A stretch of 63,952 nucleotides of DNA, taken from Fischerella muscicola SAG 1427-1 = PCC 73103 (GTDB taxonomy: Bacteria; Cyanobacteriota; Cyanobacteriia; Cyanobacteriales; Nostocaceae). The notes beneath the pieces were generated by a model. It had not been told where the DNA came from and did not search any database. It saw nothing but the letters and a program-made list of their open reading frames with translations. The position numbers were made by a program, and so were the translations under genes. Location: assembly GCF_000317245.1 (NCBI RefSeq), contig NZ_AJLJ01000112.1, positions 1 to 63,952 on the forward strand, read 5' to 3'. This document shows positions 46,431 to 55,498 of this stretch, piece after piece (positions within the stretch are counted from its first letter, which is position 1; each line of letters begins with the position of its first letter).

Positions 46431-48806
46431 CTAGGTCAATCTTGTTTTAGGTTGAAAGTTCCGCAACCGCAGTGCATTCGTAACTACAGAAACCGAGCTA
46501 AATGCCATTGCTGCACCAGCAATCATGGGGTTAAGTAACCAACCGAATATGGGAAAGAGAATACCAGCAGCAATAGGAATACCAGCAACGTTGTATATGA
46601 AAGCAAAGAATAGGTTTTGGCGAATGTTGCGAATTGTGGCGCGGCTGAGTTGAATTGCTGTAACTATGCCTTGCAAATCGCCAGAAATTAAGGTGATATC
46701 ACTAGCAGCGATCGCCACATCCGTACCAGTTCCAATTGCAATTCCCACATCGGCTTGAGCCAAGGCTGGTGCATCATTAATACCATCACCAACCATTGCC
46801 ACTATAGATTGACGCGAGGACATTGGGACGCGGGGACGCGGTGAACTTTCTTTTCTCCATGTCTTTTTGTCTCCCCTTCTGCGTGTCTTCTCCGCTTGCA
46901 GTGACTTAATTACCGCCGCCTTTTGTTCAGGACGGACTTCTGCTAATACACGCTTGATGCCAACCTCGCGGGCGATACTTTCGGCGGTGCGGCGGTTGTC
47001 GCCTGTGAGCATCACAACTTCTAAACCAAGTCTTTGCAATGCTTTTACTGCTTGCGTAGAAGTCGGTTTAATCGCATCAGCAATACCCATCAATCCTTTG
47101 ATTTCTCCGTCCACAGCCAACCAAACTGCGGTTTTACCCAGATATTCTAAACGCTCTTTGTCTTGTTGCAAAGCTTGGGTGTTAATATTTAACTCTTCCA
47201 TCCAGCGTTGTGTACCAATTTGTACAAATCGATTAGCAACAATACCTTGAACCCCACTACCTGCAACTGCTTCAAAATCTTTGACTTGCACAGACGCGAT
47301 TAATCGCGTCTGTGCAAGGATTAATCGCGTCTCTACTTGAGATTGAGCATATCTCACAACCGCCTCTGCAAGTGGGTGTTCGGAATTGCGTTCTACAGAT
47401 GCAGCTAGTTGTATCAGCTTGATTTCGTCACTATTTCCAATGCCATTAACTGTGACAAAATCCGTAACTGTGGGTTTACCTTGAGTAATTGTGCCGGTTT
47501 TGTCCAACACAATTGTTTGAATCTTATGTGCCAGTTCTAAACTTTCGGCTCCCTTAATTAAAATACCGTTTTCTGCACCTTTACCTGTTCCGACCATTAC
47601 AGAAGTTGGTGTGGCCAAACCCAATGCACAAGGACAAGCAATAATTAATACTCCAACTGTAGTAATTAATGCTAGGGTCATGTTGCCCATGATGTTGTAC
47701 CAAATAATAAAACTGAGAATAGCGATCGCAATCACCACAGGTACAAACCATCCAGTAACTTGGTCTGCTAGTCTTTGAATGGGAGCTTTCGAGCCTTGAG
47801 CCTGCTGTACTAATTGGACAATCTGTGCCAATACAGTATCTTTACCAACTCTTGTCGCCCGGAACTTGAAACTCCCGGTTTTGTTGATAGTGGCTCCAAT
47901 TACTTCATCACCAGGTTGTTTTTTGGTGGGTACACTTTCCCCAGTCACCATCGCTTCATCAACAGTGGATGTCCCGTCAATCACTTCTCCATCAACAGGA
48001 ATTTTCTCACCAGGGCGAACCAGCACTATATCGTCAATCTGTACCTGTTCAATCAGTACATCTATTTCTCGTCCGTTACGAATCAAACGTGCTGTTTTTG
48101 CTTGCAAACCAATCAGTTTACGAATCGCTTCGGAAGTTTGCCCTTTGGCGCGGTTTTCTAGCCACCGTCCTAACAGGATGAGAGCAATAATTACAACTGC
48201 TGCTTCGTAATAGACATCCGGCGTTAATCCTTGAGATCTGAAGAAACTAGGGAAAAGTGTGGCAAACAAAGAATATAGATATGCTGCTCCTGTACCTAGA
48301 GCAACTAAAGTATCCATTGTGGCAGCATGTCGTTTTAAGGCTTTCCAGGTGTTTTTGAAGAAATCAGCACCGCACCAAAACAACACTGGTGTTGTTAGCA
48401 CCAACTGTACCCAAGAATTATGCAACCATGCTGGAATGAAAGACAAATTCAAACCTATCATCATGGGTAACGACCCAATTACTAGCACAGCACCTATAAT
48501 TCCAGCGACAATCACTTTTCGGAGTAGATAACGGGATTCTCGTAAACGAACCGTTTTCTCAGCATCATCTTCTCCTACCATCAGATTTTGTTCTTGTAGT
48601 GCATAAGCAGAGTAACCTGCTGTATGCACTGCATCTTGAATGGTTTGTAGATCAGTTCTTCTGGGATCATACTCAACTGTTGCTTGTTCTGCTCCAAAGT
48701 TTACACTACATTGTTGGACACCAGGAACAGAATAAATAGCGTCTTCAATACTATTAACACAAGAGGCACAGCTCATGCCCCGCAGTTTCAGTGTGGCTTT
48801 TTCCAT
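46431..48806 (-). CDS. copA: Copper-exporting P-type ATPase CopA
   Basis: A 791-residue P1B-type ATPase. The ATG giving [19 protein letters not shown] is chosen; the longer upstream frame has no homology. It has an N-terminal heavy-metal domain (MSCASC), eight membrane helices, the CPC motif in [14 protein letters not shown], the phosphorylated Asp in DKTGTITQG, the dephosphorylation motif [12 protein letters not shown] in the nucleotide domain and [12 protein letters not shown]. It exports Cu(I). Two stretches are foreign to the family: about residues 490-507 (repeat-encoded [14 protein letters not shown]) and 634-664 (Arg/Lys then Ser/Pro-rich), both in-frame repeat insertions. It is 46 bp after copZ and splits hoxY from hoxH. 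Confidence 0.93.
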   Translation of the reverse strand: MEKATLKLRGMSCASCVNSIEDAIYSVPGVQQCSVNFGAEQATVEYDPRRTDLQTIQDAVHTAGYSAYALQEQNLMVGEDDAEKTVRLRESRYLLRKVIVAGIIGAVLVIGSLPMMIGLNLSFIPAWLHNSWVQLVLTTPVLFWCGADFFKNTWKALKRHAATMDTLVALGTGAAYLYSLFATLFPSFFRSQGLTPDVYYEAAVVIIALILLGRWLENRAKGQTSEAIRKLIGLQAKTARLIRNGREIDVLIEQVQIDDIVLVRPGEKIPVDGEVIDGTSTVDEAMVTGESVPTKKQPGDEVIGATINKTGSFKFRATRVGKDTVLAQIVQLVQQAQGSKAPIQRLADQVTGWFVPVVIAIAILSFIIWYNIMGNMTLALITTVGVLIIACPCALGLATPTSVMVGTGKGAENGILIKGAESLELAHKIQTIVLDKTGTITQGKPTVTDFVTVNGIGNSDEIKLIQLAASVERNSEHPLAEAVVRYAQSQVETRLILAQTRLIASVQVKDFEAVAGSGVQGIVANRFVQIGTQRWMEELNINTQALQQDKERLEYLGKTAVWLAVDGEIKGLMGIADAIKPTSTQAVKALQRLGLEVVMLTGDNRRTAESIAREVGIKRVLAEVRPEQKAAVIKSLQAEKTRRRGDKKTWRKESSPRPRVPMSSRQSIVAMVGDGINDAPALAQADVGIAIGTGTDVAIAASDITLISGDLQGIVTAIQLSRATIRNIRQNLFFAFIYNVAGIPIAAGILFPIFGWLLNPMIAGAAMAFSSVSVVTNALRLRNFQPKTRLT
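46815..46905. repeat. In-frame low-complexity repeat insertion in copA
   Basis: The coding strand here carries a run of degenerate G/A- and C/T-rich units (plus strand reads GGGACGCGGGGACGCGG, then TTTTTGTCTCCCCTTC). It encodes an Arg/Lys-rich then Ser/Pro-rich stretch between the helix [11 protein letters not shown] and the conserved MVGDGIND motif. The same style of repeat lies in pntA. It keeps the frame open. Confidence 0.65.
47285..47336. repeat. In-frame palindromic repeat insertion in copA
   Basis: A 34-bp perfect palindrome (each arm 17 bp, core GACGCGATTAATCGCGTC) is followed by a partial second copy of the right arm. Its core resembles the intergenic palindrome at 57136-57159. It encodes a short hydrophobic/basic stretch in CopA's nucleotide-binding domain without breaking the frame. 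Confidence 0.7.
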
Positions 48807-48852
48807 GTTGTATATCCCTTTACACTCATTCGTTTTGACAAGACAGGAAAGT

Positions 48853-49053
48853 TTAATGAGATGTAATTGAATAGCCAGCAGATGTAATTGCTTCTGTAAC
48901 CACTGCTTCAGACGCTTGTGTTTCGACACTGACTAGCTTTGTTTTCGGATCAGCTTCAACCTTAGCTGCGGGATCAATTGCTTGGATAGCTTTTGTAATG
49001 GCTTCTCCACAAGCAGAACAAGCCATGTTAGGAACTTTTAGCTCAAGTTTCAT
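48853..49053 (-). CDS. copZ: Copper chaperone CopZ/Atx1-like
   Basis: A 66-residue heavy-metal-associated protein. The Cu(I) site is M10-A-C12-S-A-C15 in [12 protein letters not shown], in the usual beta-alpha-beta-beta-alpha-beta fold. It should pass Cu(I) to the CopA ATPase encoded 46 bp downstream. AAGGAG lies 9 nt before the ATG, and a MerR-type promoter is visible upstream. Length and motif are standard for cyanobacterial Atx1. Confidence 0.92.
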   Translation of the reverse strand: MKLELKVPNMACSACGEAITKAIQAIDPAAKVEADPKTKLVSVETQASEAVVTEAITSAGYSITSH

Positions 49054-49083
49054 GTTTGACTCTCCTTTTGATGAACTAATTCA

Positions 49084-49115
49084 ATTGTGAAATCTCCATC
49101 TCACTAGAGAGTCAA
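49084..49115 (-). promoter_or_regulatory. MerR/CueR-type promoter of copZ-copA
   Basis: On the minus strand a TTGACT -35 box is followed by an unusually long 19-20 bp spacer with an imperfect dyad (ACTCTC ... GGAGAT) and a CACAAT -10. Long, dyad-filled spacers are the mark of MerR-family metal-responsive promoters. It lies about 30 bp before copZ. No MerR gene is in the window. Confidence 0.45.
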
Positions 49116-49187
49116 GGGGGAGAAAGAAAATTTTTGAACCCTTCAAATTGTGTTATTGAATACTAATCGTATTTGACTAAGGAGAAG

Positions 49188-49733
49188 TTAACCAAACTTG
49201 ATAAATTCACGTCCTTCTAGCTGTGGTTTTTCTCCTCGCAGTAACGCTTCTAGTACTGTTTGAATCCGAGTAGCTGAGGGTGGACATCCTGGCAAATAAA
49301 TATCAACTGGGACTACTGTATGCACAGGTTGCACCTGATCAAGTAATGGCGGTACAATACCAGGCTCATGGGGAATTGTGCCGTGAATATCAGCCGCTTC
49401 GATGTAACAACGTTGAAGAACAGGTTCAGCACTACCTAAAGGATTGCGTAAAGCAGTAACATTACCAGTAACAGCACAATCACCAAAAGAAACAAGAATT
49501 TGCGATCGCTCTCTTACTGTCTGAATCATTTGCAGGTGATCTTCATTAGCAATTGCACCCTCAACTAATACCACATCAACTCCTTGAGGATATTCTTTAA
49601 CATCAGCAAAGGGACTATAAACTAAATCCACTTGTGCCGCTAAATCAATCAACCATTCGTCCAAATCGAGAAAAGACATATGACAGCCAGAACAGCCGCC
49701 GAGCCAAACTGTTGCTAATTTTAAACGAGCCAT
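49188..49733 (-). CDS. hoxY: Hydrogenase small subunit HoxY
   Basis: A 181-residue small subunit that carries one proximal [4Fe-4S] cluster next to HoxH's active site. The ATG giving MARLKLATVWLGGCSGCHMS is chosen; the upstream extension is repeat-rich and not homologous. Cluster cysteines are C14 and C17, with further cysteines in SFGDCAVTGN and LPGCPPSATR. It follows a small membrane-anchored protein gene in the hoxEFU operon. A 5'-most tandem repeat (GGGATTG twice) lies just upstream. Downstream comes copZ, not hoxH. Confidence 0.96.
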   Translation of the reverse strand: MARLKLATVWLGGCSGCHMSFLDLDEWLIDLAAQVDLVYSPFADVKEYPQGVDVVLVEGAIANEDHLQMIQTVRERSQILVSFGDCAVTGNVTALRNPLGSAEPVLQRCYIEAADIHGTIPHEPGIVPPLLDQVQPVHTVVPVDIYLPGCPPSATRIQTVLEALLRGEKPQLEGREFIKFG

Positions 49734-49750
49734 TTTCTTAATAAATAGAA

Positions 49751-49768
49751 GGGATTGGGGATTGGGGA
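49751..49768. repeat. Heptamer repeat upstream of hoxY
   Basis: GGGATTG occurs twice in tandem plus a partial third copy, in the gap before hoxY. Typical of short intergenic repeats in heterocystous cyanobacteria. A related C-rich run (ACACCC units) is at about 49860-49893. Confidence 0.55.
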
Positions 49769-49891
49769 AAAGGAAGATGGGGACTAACAAGTGTAGGTTT
49801 TTAATCAAGCAATCAATGCTAACTATAAAACTAACGAAATAATCATCTTTTCATAAATTCTTACACCCCTACACCCACAAACCCTTACACC

Positions 49892-50419
49892 CTAAGTGGA
49901 CTTATGTGCAACTTCTTGCCATTCCTGCACGACATTTTGAGGAATTGAAAGATTGATGAAGCGTTCTGCACCCAGAGGTATACCAATTACCAATGCTGTA
50001 GTTGGCAATTGAGGTAGAATATTTTTGAAATCATATTGACCAATTGTTGGTGCTGGTGCTTCTTCTACAAAAATATCGGGAGCAGTCAAGACTTTACCCG
50101 TATCACTCATAATCTTCAACGGTAAAGGATGAAACAGTTCTTGAGAACCAGGAAATCCCACCAATCGGAGATTTATTGAAGATATTTGACTACTATTAGC
50201 ATGAACTCGCTTAAACAAGACAACTTGCCAAGGATTTCCCAATTCATCATTTAATTTCTGCTGTGAGCGATAAAGGACTTCTCCTGGTGCTTCTTCAAAT
50301 TTAATAACAGCAGCAATCACCTGTTGAGAGGTCAAGCTTGCTAAACCCAGGAATATATAGGCTGTTATAATCCCTAGCAATATGAGCCACCAGAAGGTTT
50401 TTAAGATACGACGTAACAT
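49892..50419 (-). CDS. Membrane-anchored hypothetical protein in hox operon
   Basis: A 175-residue protein with one N-terminal membrane helix (about 9-28, WWLILLGIITAYIFLGLASL) and a soluble, probably periplasmic, remainder rich in beta strands. No cofactor motif is visible. It lies 36 bp after hoxU and before hoxY on the same strand. Heterocystous cyanobacteria often have an unassigned gene between hoxU and hoxY, so it may be a hydrogenase-associated factor. This is inferred from position. Confidence 0.65.
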   Translation of the reverse strand: MLRRILKTFWWLILLGIITAYIFLGLASLTSQQVIAAVIKFEEAPGEVLYRSQQKLNDELGNPWQVVLFKRVHANSSQISSINLRLVGFPGSQELFHPLPLKIMSDTGKVLTAPDIFVEEAPAPTIGQYDFKNILPQLPTTALVIGIPLGAERFINLSIPQNVVQEWQEVAHKST

Positions 50420-50455
50420 TAGGTTTACCTCGTTGTGCTAATTCATGATCAGTAG

Positions 50456-51172
50456 CTAAAAAAGCCATTGTTTCTTTTCTCGTGCTGTCATCAGAAAATC
50501 AAGTTTGGCGCGATCGCGTTTCATTTCACCAACGCTAGAGCCTTTGTCAAAAATCGCACCTGTTGGGCAAGCATTAACACATTTGCCACAGGAGGTACAA
50601 CTTTGTGAAGTTCCCCAAGGCTGATTTAAATCAGTAATCACATGGGAATTTGTTCCTCTACCCGCCATATCCCAAGTATGCGCTCCTTCAATTTCATCAC
50701 AAACACGTATGCAGCGAGTACAAAGAACACAACGGTTGTGGTCAATGCCAAAACGATCATGAGAAACATCAACTTTGCGATTGGGGAAATGGTAATCCAA
50801 TTGCACATGATCCATACCCATTTCAATTGCCAAGTCTTGCAATTCGCAATTACCATTAGCTACACAAACTGAACAAATGTGATTGCCTTCAGCAAACAAC
50901 ATTTCTACAATCATGCGACGATATTTTTGTAAGCGATCGCTATTTGTTTGAACTTCCATACCCTCAACAACTTGCGTTACACAAGCAGGTTGAAGTTTAT
51001 TGCTGCCAGTAATTTCTACCAAACAAAGCCGACAAGCCCCAACATCTGTTACCCCTTGCAGGTGACACAAAGTTGGAATGTGAATCCCTGCCTCCTGCGC
51101 CGCTTGGAGAATAGTTTCCTCCTCACGGGCGCTGATGAACTGTTCATTGATTGTTAGTGTTTTTACTACCAT
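50456..51172 (-). CDS. hoxU: Diaphorase subunit HoxU
   Basis: A 238-residue electron-transfer subunit. An N-terminal plant-type [2Fe-2S] domain ([19 protein letters not shown], then [11 protein letters not shown]) is followed by a His/Cys-type cluster region ([13 protein letters not shown]) and a two-[4Fe-4S] ferredoxin domain ([12 protein letters not shown] and [16 protein letters not shown]). It passes electrons from HoxF to HoxY. It lies 74 bp after hoxF. Length is standard. Confidence 0.96.
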   Translation of the reverse strand: MVVKTLTINEQFISAREEETILQAAQEAGIHIPTLCHLQGVTDVGACRLCLVEITGSNKLQPACVTQVVEGMEVQTNSDRLQKYRRMIVEMLFAEGNHICSVCVANGNCELQDLAIEMGMDHVQLDYHFPNRKVDVSHDRFGIDHNRCVLCTRCIRVCDEIEGAHTWDMAGRGTNSHVITDLNQPWGTSQSCTSCGKCVNACPTGAIFDKGSSVGEMKRDRAKLDFLMTAREKKQWLF

Positions 51173-51246
51173 TTTTCATATATCTTTAGTTAATAAAATG
51201 ACTTTGCAACTCTCTGTCTTTACTTAAGCGTGCCTTTGCGTTTCAC

Positions 51247-52884
51247 TTAACCAATCAACTTCAAATACTCATCGCGGAAGTAACGTAAAGTACTAAACAC
51301 CGGATTAGGTGCAGACTGACCAAGACCACACAAGCTTGTATGTTTCACCATGTCGCATAATTCTTCTAACAATTCCAAGTCAGTCAGAGATGCTTTTCCT
51401 TCAGTGATCTTCGTCAACAATTTATACAACTGCACCGTTCCAACTCGACAGGGAATGCATTTACCGCAAGATTCATCCATGCAAAACTCCATGAAGAAGC
51501 GGGCAACATCTACCATGTTGGTACTTTCATCCATGACAATCATGCCACCGGAACCCATGATCGAACCTAGCTGAGTCAGTGATTCATAATCCACCGGACT
51601 ATCAAAAGCTGATGCTGGGATACATCCCCCGGAAGGGCCACCAGTTTGTACCGCTTTCACCACACCGCCATCTGGTACACCGCCACCCATCACTTCCACA
51701 ATCTGCCGCAGTGAAGTTCCCATTGGTACTTCTATTAAACCTGTGTTTCGGATTTTGCCAGCTAGAGCAAAAACTTTTGTGCCTTTACTCTTAGCAGTAC
51801 CGATATTGGCAAACCAGTCAGCACCTTTACGGATAATAGGTGAGATATTAGCGTAAGTTTCAACGTTATTAATCAAGGTAGGATATCCCCACAAACCAGA
51901 CTCGGCGGGATAGGGTGGACGGGGATGTGGTGTACCGCGTTTACCTTCAATAGAAGCCATTAAAGCAGTTTCTTCACCACAGACATAAGCCCCAGCACCG
52001 ATACGAAGATCAATTTTAAAATCAAAACGAGAGTCAAAAATTTGACTACCCAAGATACCAAAGCGTTGTGCTTGGCGAATAGCAGTTTGCAGACGATTGA
52101 TAGCAACAGGATATTCTGCTCGGATGTAGATGTACCCTTGATTTGCCCCCACAGCATAGGCTGCGATCGCCATTCCTTCCAAAACGCGATGGGGATCACT
52201 TTCTAAGACGCTGCGATCCATAAACGCTCCAGGGTCTCCTTCGTCAGCGTTGCAGATGATAAATTTCTGTTCTGCTTTTGCTTTAGCAACAGTTGCCCAT
52301 TTGATACCTGTTGGATAGCCAGCACCACCACGTCCTCGTAAACCACTGCGGCTAATAACATCTACTACCTCGTTAGCACTCATCTCCCGCAAGACATGGT
52401 AAAGTGCTTGATAACCTTCAGCAGCAATATAAGATTGAATGCTTTCTGGATCAACTTTGCCACTGTTTTCTAGAACGATTGGCATCTGGGATGTAAAAAA
52501 TGGATGAGTTAAATCACCCCGTTGAACTGTTGTCTCTCCTCCATTGAGAGCGGTGATAATCGAGGGTGCATCATCAGCAGTAACTTTTTCGTAAAGAATA
52601 CAAAAGTTTGCCGATGTACATTGTGTAGATTGGCTGGAGTCTTCACCACTCCTCACTCCTTCCACTTGTACTAATGGCCCTTGACAACACAAGCGCATAC
52701 AGCCAACTCCGCGAACTTCCACTGTTTCAGCCAAATTTTCTGTTGTTACAGTTTCTTCCAAACGCTGTTTAACGGCTTGTGAATTTGCAGACAGACAACC
52801 AGCGGCAACACAACAGCGAATTTGCACAGCTTTGTGTGAAGAAAGTTCTTGTTGAGCAATTCCAATTAATTCAGCTAGATCCAT
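51247..52884 (-). CDS. hoxF: NAD(P)-binding diaphorase subunit HoxF
   Basis: A 545-residue homologue of NuoF. The N-terminus has a thioredoxin-like [2Fe-2S] region ([15 protein letters not shown], then [14 protein letters not shown]). The FMN/NADH core includes [52 protein letters not shown] and [15 protein letters not shown]. The C-terminal [4Fe-4S] ligands are in [12 protein letters not shown] and SLCGLGQ. Its start overlaps the hoxE end by 14 bases, so the two are translationally coupled. Confidence 0.97.
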   Translation of the reverse strand: MDLAELIGIAQQELSSHKAVQIRCCVAAGCLSANSQAVKQRLEETVTTENLAETVEVRGVGCMRLCCQGPLVQVEGVRSGEDSSQSTQCTSANFCILYEKVTADDAPSIITALNGGETTVQRGDLTHPFFTSQMPIVLENSGKVDPESIQSYIAAEGYQALYHVLREMSANEVVDVISRSGLRGRGGAGYPTGIKWATVAKAKAEQKFIICNADEGDPGAFMDRSVLESDPHRVLEGMAIAAYAVGANQGYIYIRAEYPVAINRLQTAIRQAQRFGILGSQIFDSRFDFKIDLRIGAGAYVCGEETALMASIEGKRGTPHPRPPYPAESGLWGYPTLINNVETYANISPIIRKGADWFANIGTAKSKGTKVFALAGKIRNTGLIEVPMGTSLRQIVEVMGGGVPDGGVVKAVQTGGPSGGCIPASAFDSPVDYESLTQLGSIMGSGGMIVMDESTNMVDVARFFMEFCMDESCGKCIPCRVGTVQLYKLLTKITEGKASLTDLELLEELCDMVKHTSLCGLGQSAPNPVFSTLRYFRDEYLKLIG

Positions 52885-53410
52885 CTTGTAGCCATCCTTT
52901 GATGCGATCGCAAACTGATTCAGGGGTTTGATTGCCTAAAACGGTGCCATCGAACACCACAGCGGGTGCAATTCCACAAGCACCCAAACATCTTGCTGTT
53001 AACAGTGAAATTTGACCATCAGCCGAGGTTTCACCAGCATGGATACGAGTGGACTTTTCTACATTTGCCAGGATAGCTTGAGCGCCTTTGACGTAACAAG
53101 CTGTTCCCGTACATACTACACAGGTATGTACGCCACTAGGTGCAAGTGAAAATAAATGATAAAATGTCGCGACTCCATAAACTCGACTAGGTGGCAGTTT
53201 GAGATTGTGAGCAACGTAAATTAAAACATCGTTGTCTAAATAGCCAAAAAGTTCTTGTGCTTTATGCAATATTTCAATCAGTGCATCTTGTTGATACTGA
53301 TAGCGTTTTATAGTAGCTTCCAACATCTTCAAGCGCTTATCAGCATGAGTGTGTGTTGCTGAAGATGCTTTTGCCTTGTTACTAATTTTGATAGCAGATG
53401 CTAAATTCAT
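52871..53410 (-). CDS. hoxE: Diaphorase subunit HoxE
   Basis: A 179-residue NuoE-like subunit with a thioredoxin-type [2Fe-2S] cluster. The ligands lie in [15 protein letters not shown] and [16 protein letters not shown]. The N-terminus contains the NuoE-type [17 protein letters not shown]. It is the first gene of the hoxEFU-orf-Y operon and divergent from pntA, so both promoters fall in the 357-bp gap between them. Confidence 0.96.
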   Translation of the reverse strand: MNLASAIKISNKAKASSATHTHADKRLKMLEATIKRYQYQQDALIEILHKAQELFGYLDNDVLIYVAHNLKLPPSRVYGVATFYHLFSLAPSGVHTCVVCTGTACYVKGAQAILANVEKSTRIHAGETSADGQISLLTARCLGACGIAPAVVFDGTVLGNQTPESVCDRIKGWLQDGSS

Positions 53411-53767
53411 GGTTTGAGCCTTTTCAAAAGTTAGATAAAATCACCTTAATTTTCTAAGTTCTTTCTCCATCATTGCTTTCACCTCTTGAACACGCTTGAA
53501 CACTATGTTTCGAGTCTTACGAAGATGATAGGAGAACAATTTGAGAAAATTGTGAGGATAATTTAATTTGAACCAACATATGGGAATCTGGTTTGATTTT
53601 TGACCTTACTCTTGAGAGGCAACAGGGAACAGGCAATGTTAGTTACATTTATTCATGCCCATCTACTTATAAAATTTTGGTCTTGATGCTATGTTAAAAA
53701 CCAAGCTCTAGATGAGTTGTTGCCTCTATCTGCGTGGGGAACTCAGCTAAATCAAAAGGAGACACGC
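53411..53767. promoter_or_regulatory. Divergent hoxE-pntA control region
   Basis: 357 bp between two divergent NAD(P)H-related operons. A pair of direct 10-mers (CTTGAACACG then CTTGAACACT, at 53487-53506) lies about 80 bp upstream of hoxE and is the clearest structured element. No match to the cyanobacterial LexA box (GTAC-centred) was seen. Confidence 0.45.
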
Positions 53768-55417
53768 ATGAAGATTGGTATCCCTAAAGAAGTTTACAAA
53801 GCCGAATGTCGTGTGGCTGCTACACCAGACACAGCCAAGCATTTAGTAAAGCTTGGTTTTGATGTGCTAATTGAGTCTGGTGCGGGCGAAAGTGCAAACT
53901 TTACAAATAATGCTTATGTGGAGTCCGAATGCAAGATTGTTCCGGATGCTCAAACTCTATGGGCAGAGGCGGATATTGTACTCAAGGTTCGTCCACCCCA
54001 GATGCATCCAGAACTAAGTAAACATGAAGCTGAACTTCTGAACGAAGGGAGTACACTAATCGGCTTCATCTGGCCAGCCCAAAACTCAGAATTGCTTGAT
54101 AAACTGGCAGCACACAAGGTAACAGTGTTGGCAATGGATGCGGTGCCACGGATTACACGCGCCCAAAAGATGGATGCCCTCAGTTCAATGGCCAATCTCG
54201 CTGGCTACCGCGCTGTGATTGAGGCTGCGAATCACTTTGGACGCTTTTTTAATGGGCAGATTACGGCAGCAGGCAAGGTACCACCCGCGAAGGTGCTAGT
54301 TATCGGTGCTGGTGTAGCTGGACTGGCAGCTATTGGTACTGCTAAGAGTCTAGGTGCAATTGTCCGCGCTTTTGATACGCGCCTTGTAGTTAAGGAGCAG
54401 ATAGAGAGTTTAGGCGCAGAGTTTCTAGAACTGAATTTCGCAGAGGATGGTACGGGTGAGGGCGGTTACGCCAAAGTGATGAGTGAGGAATTTATCTCTG
54501 CTGAGATGGAACTGTTTGCTACTCAAGCTAAAGAGATTGACATTATCATCACAACGGCGCTCATACCAGGTAAAAAAGCACCTGTGCTAGTGACGCAAGA
54601 AATGGTTGAGAGTATGAAAGCTGGCTCGGTAATCGTCGATCTAGCCGCAGAACAGGGTGGAAATTGTGCTGTTACCAAGCCTGGTGAGATATATTGTTAC
54701 AAAGGGGTGACAATCGTTGGTCTTACTGATCTCCCCAGCCGCATGGCCCAGCAAGCAAGTCAACTTTATGGCACTAATGTTTACAATCTTCTGAAAGAAA
54801 TGGGCGGTGGCGATCGCTTCAAAATTAATTTAGAAGATGAGGTGATTCGGGGTGCGTTGGTAGTTCATGCTGGAAAAATCACTTGGCCACCACCTAAAAA
54901 AGAGGACAAGGGAGAAAAGGAAGACAAGGGAGACAAGGAGGACAAGGCAAATTCTTCTGTCAAAGTCTCTGTGTCTCCTTCTCCTCGCGTCCCCACCTCC
55001 TCTTCTGTCAACGTCACCACGTCCCCTTCTCCCCGCGTCTGGGCGCCCTCTTCTGTACCTAATTCTAGTTACTCAAAGGTCAACAAAGACCTATGGCTAG
55101 TACTGATTGGTTTAGCCATTTTTGGTATCGGTATCAGTGCGCCGAGCAACTTTCTGTCTCACTTGAGTGTATTTGTCCTCGCTTGCTTCATTGGTTGGCA
55201 AGTGATCTGGAACGTCAAGCCTGCTCTACACACACCGTTAATGAGCGTCACTAATGCGATTAGCGGCATCATTATTATTGGTGGTATGCTCCAAATCTCT
55301 GAGGTATCGAGTTCACCCACCACTATCCTCGGTGCGATCGCGATCTTGATTGGAACAATTAACATTTGTGGTGGTTTCCTAGTCACCCAGCGTATGCTCA
55401 GAATGTTCCAAAAGTAG
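53768..55417 (+). CDS. pntA: NAD(P) transhydrogenase alpha subunit (PntA)
   Basis: A 549-residue subunit; the ATG with AAAGGAG upstream is chosen over an in-frame start 51 bp earlier. The NAD(H)-binding domain (1-375) starts MKIGIPKEVYKAECRVA and has VLVIGAGVAGLAAIGTAKSLG and GLTDLPSRMAQQASQLY. The C-terminal membrane domain (about 440-549) has four helices. Both parts are fused in one chain, as in E. coli. Between them, residues about 377-433 are a Lys/Glu/Asp-rich then Ser/Pro/Val-rich linker encoded by repeats. It moves hydride from NADH to NADP+ using the proton gradient, and is followed by pntB. Confidence 0.95.
   Translation: MKIGIPKEVYKAECRVAATPDTAKHLVKLGFDVLIESGAGESANFTNNAYVESECKIVPDAQTLWAEADIVLKVRPPQMHPELSKHEAELLNEGSTLIGFIWPAQNSELLDKLAAHKVTVLAMDAVPRITRAQKMDALSSMANLAGYRAVIEAANHFGRFFNGQITAAGKVPPAKVLVIGAGVAGLAAIGTAKSLGAIVRAFDTRLVVKEQIESLGAEFLELNFAEDGTGEGGYAKVMSEEFISAEMELFATQAKEIDIIITTALIPGKKAPVLVTQEMVESMKAGSVIVDLAAEQGGNCAVTKPGEIYCYKGVTIVGLTDLPSRMAQQASQLYGTNVYNLLKEMGGGDRFKINLEDEVIRGALVVHAGKITWPPPKKEDKGEKEDKGDKEDKANSSVKVSVSPSPRVPTSSSVNVTTSPSPRVWAPSSVPNSSYSKVNKDLWLVLIGLAIFGIGISAPSNFLSHLSVFVLACFIGWQVIWNVKPALHTPLMSVTNAISGIIIIGGMLQISEVSSSPTTILGAIAILIGTINICGGFLVTQRMLRMFQK
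54898..55065. repeat. In-frame repeat insertion forming the PntA linker
   Basis: Purine-rich units (GAGGACAAGG, GGAGAAAAGG, GAAGACAAGG, GGAGACAAGG) are followed by units such as TCTCCTTCTCCTCGCGTCC and TCCCCTTCTCCCCGCGTC. The same kind of repeat lies in copA. In pntA it separates two folded domains and so is well tolerated. Confidence 0.65.
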
Positions 55418-55498
55418 AATGCTAACTACGCCTTATCGAGATAAGTCTCTACTGAATGTAGTTTTTTGCAAACGTTAGCAAATAAAGTATCGGAAACT

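Noticed and set aside
46431..48806. CopA as a pseudogene because of odd inserts
   Set aside because: All P-type ATPase motifs remain in one open frame; the inserts are in frame.
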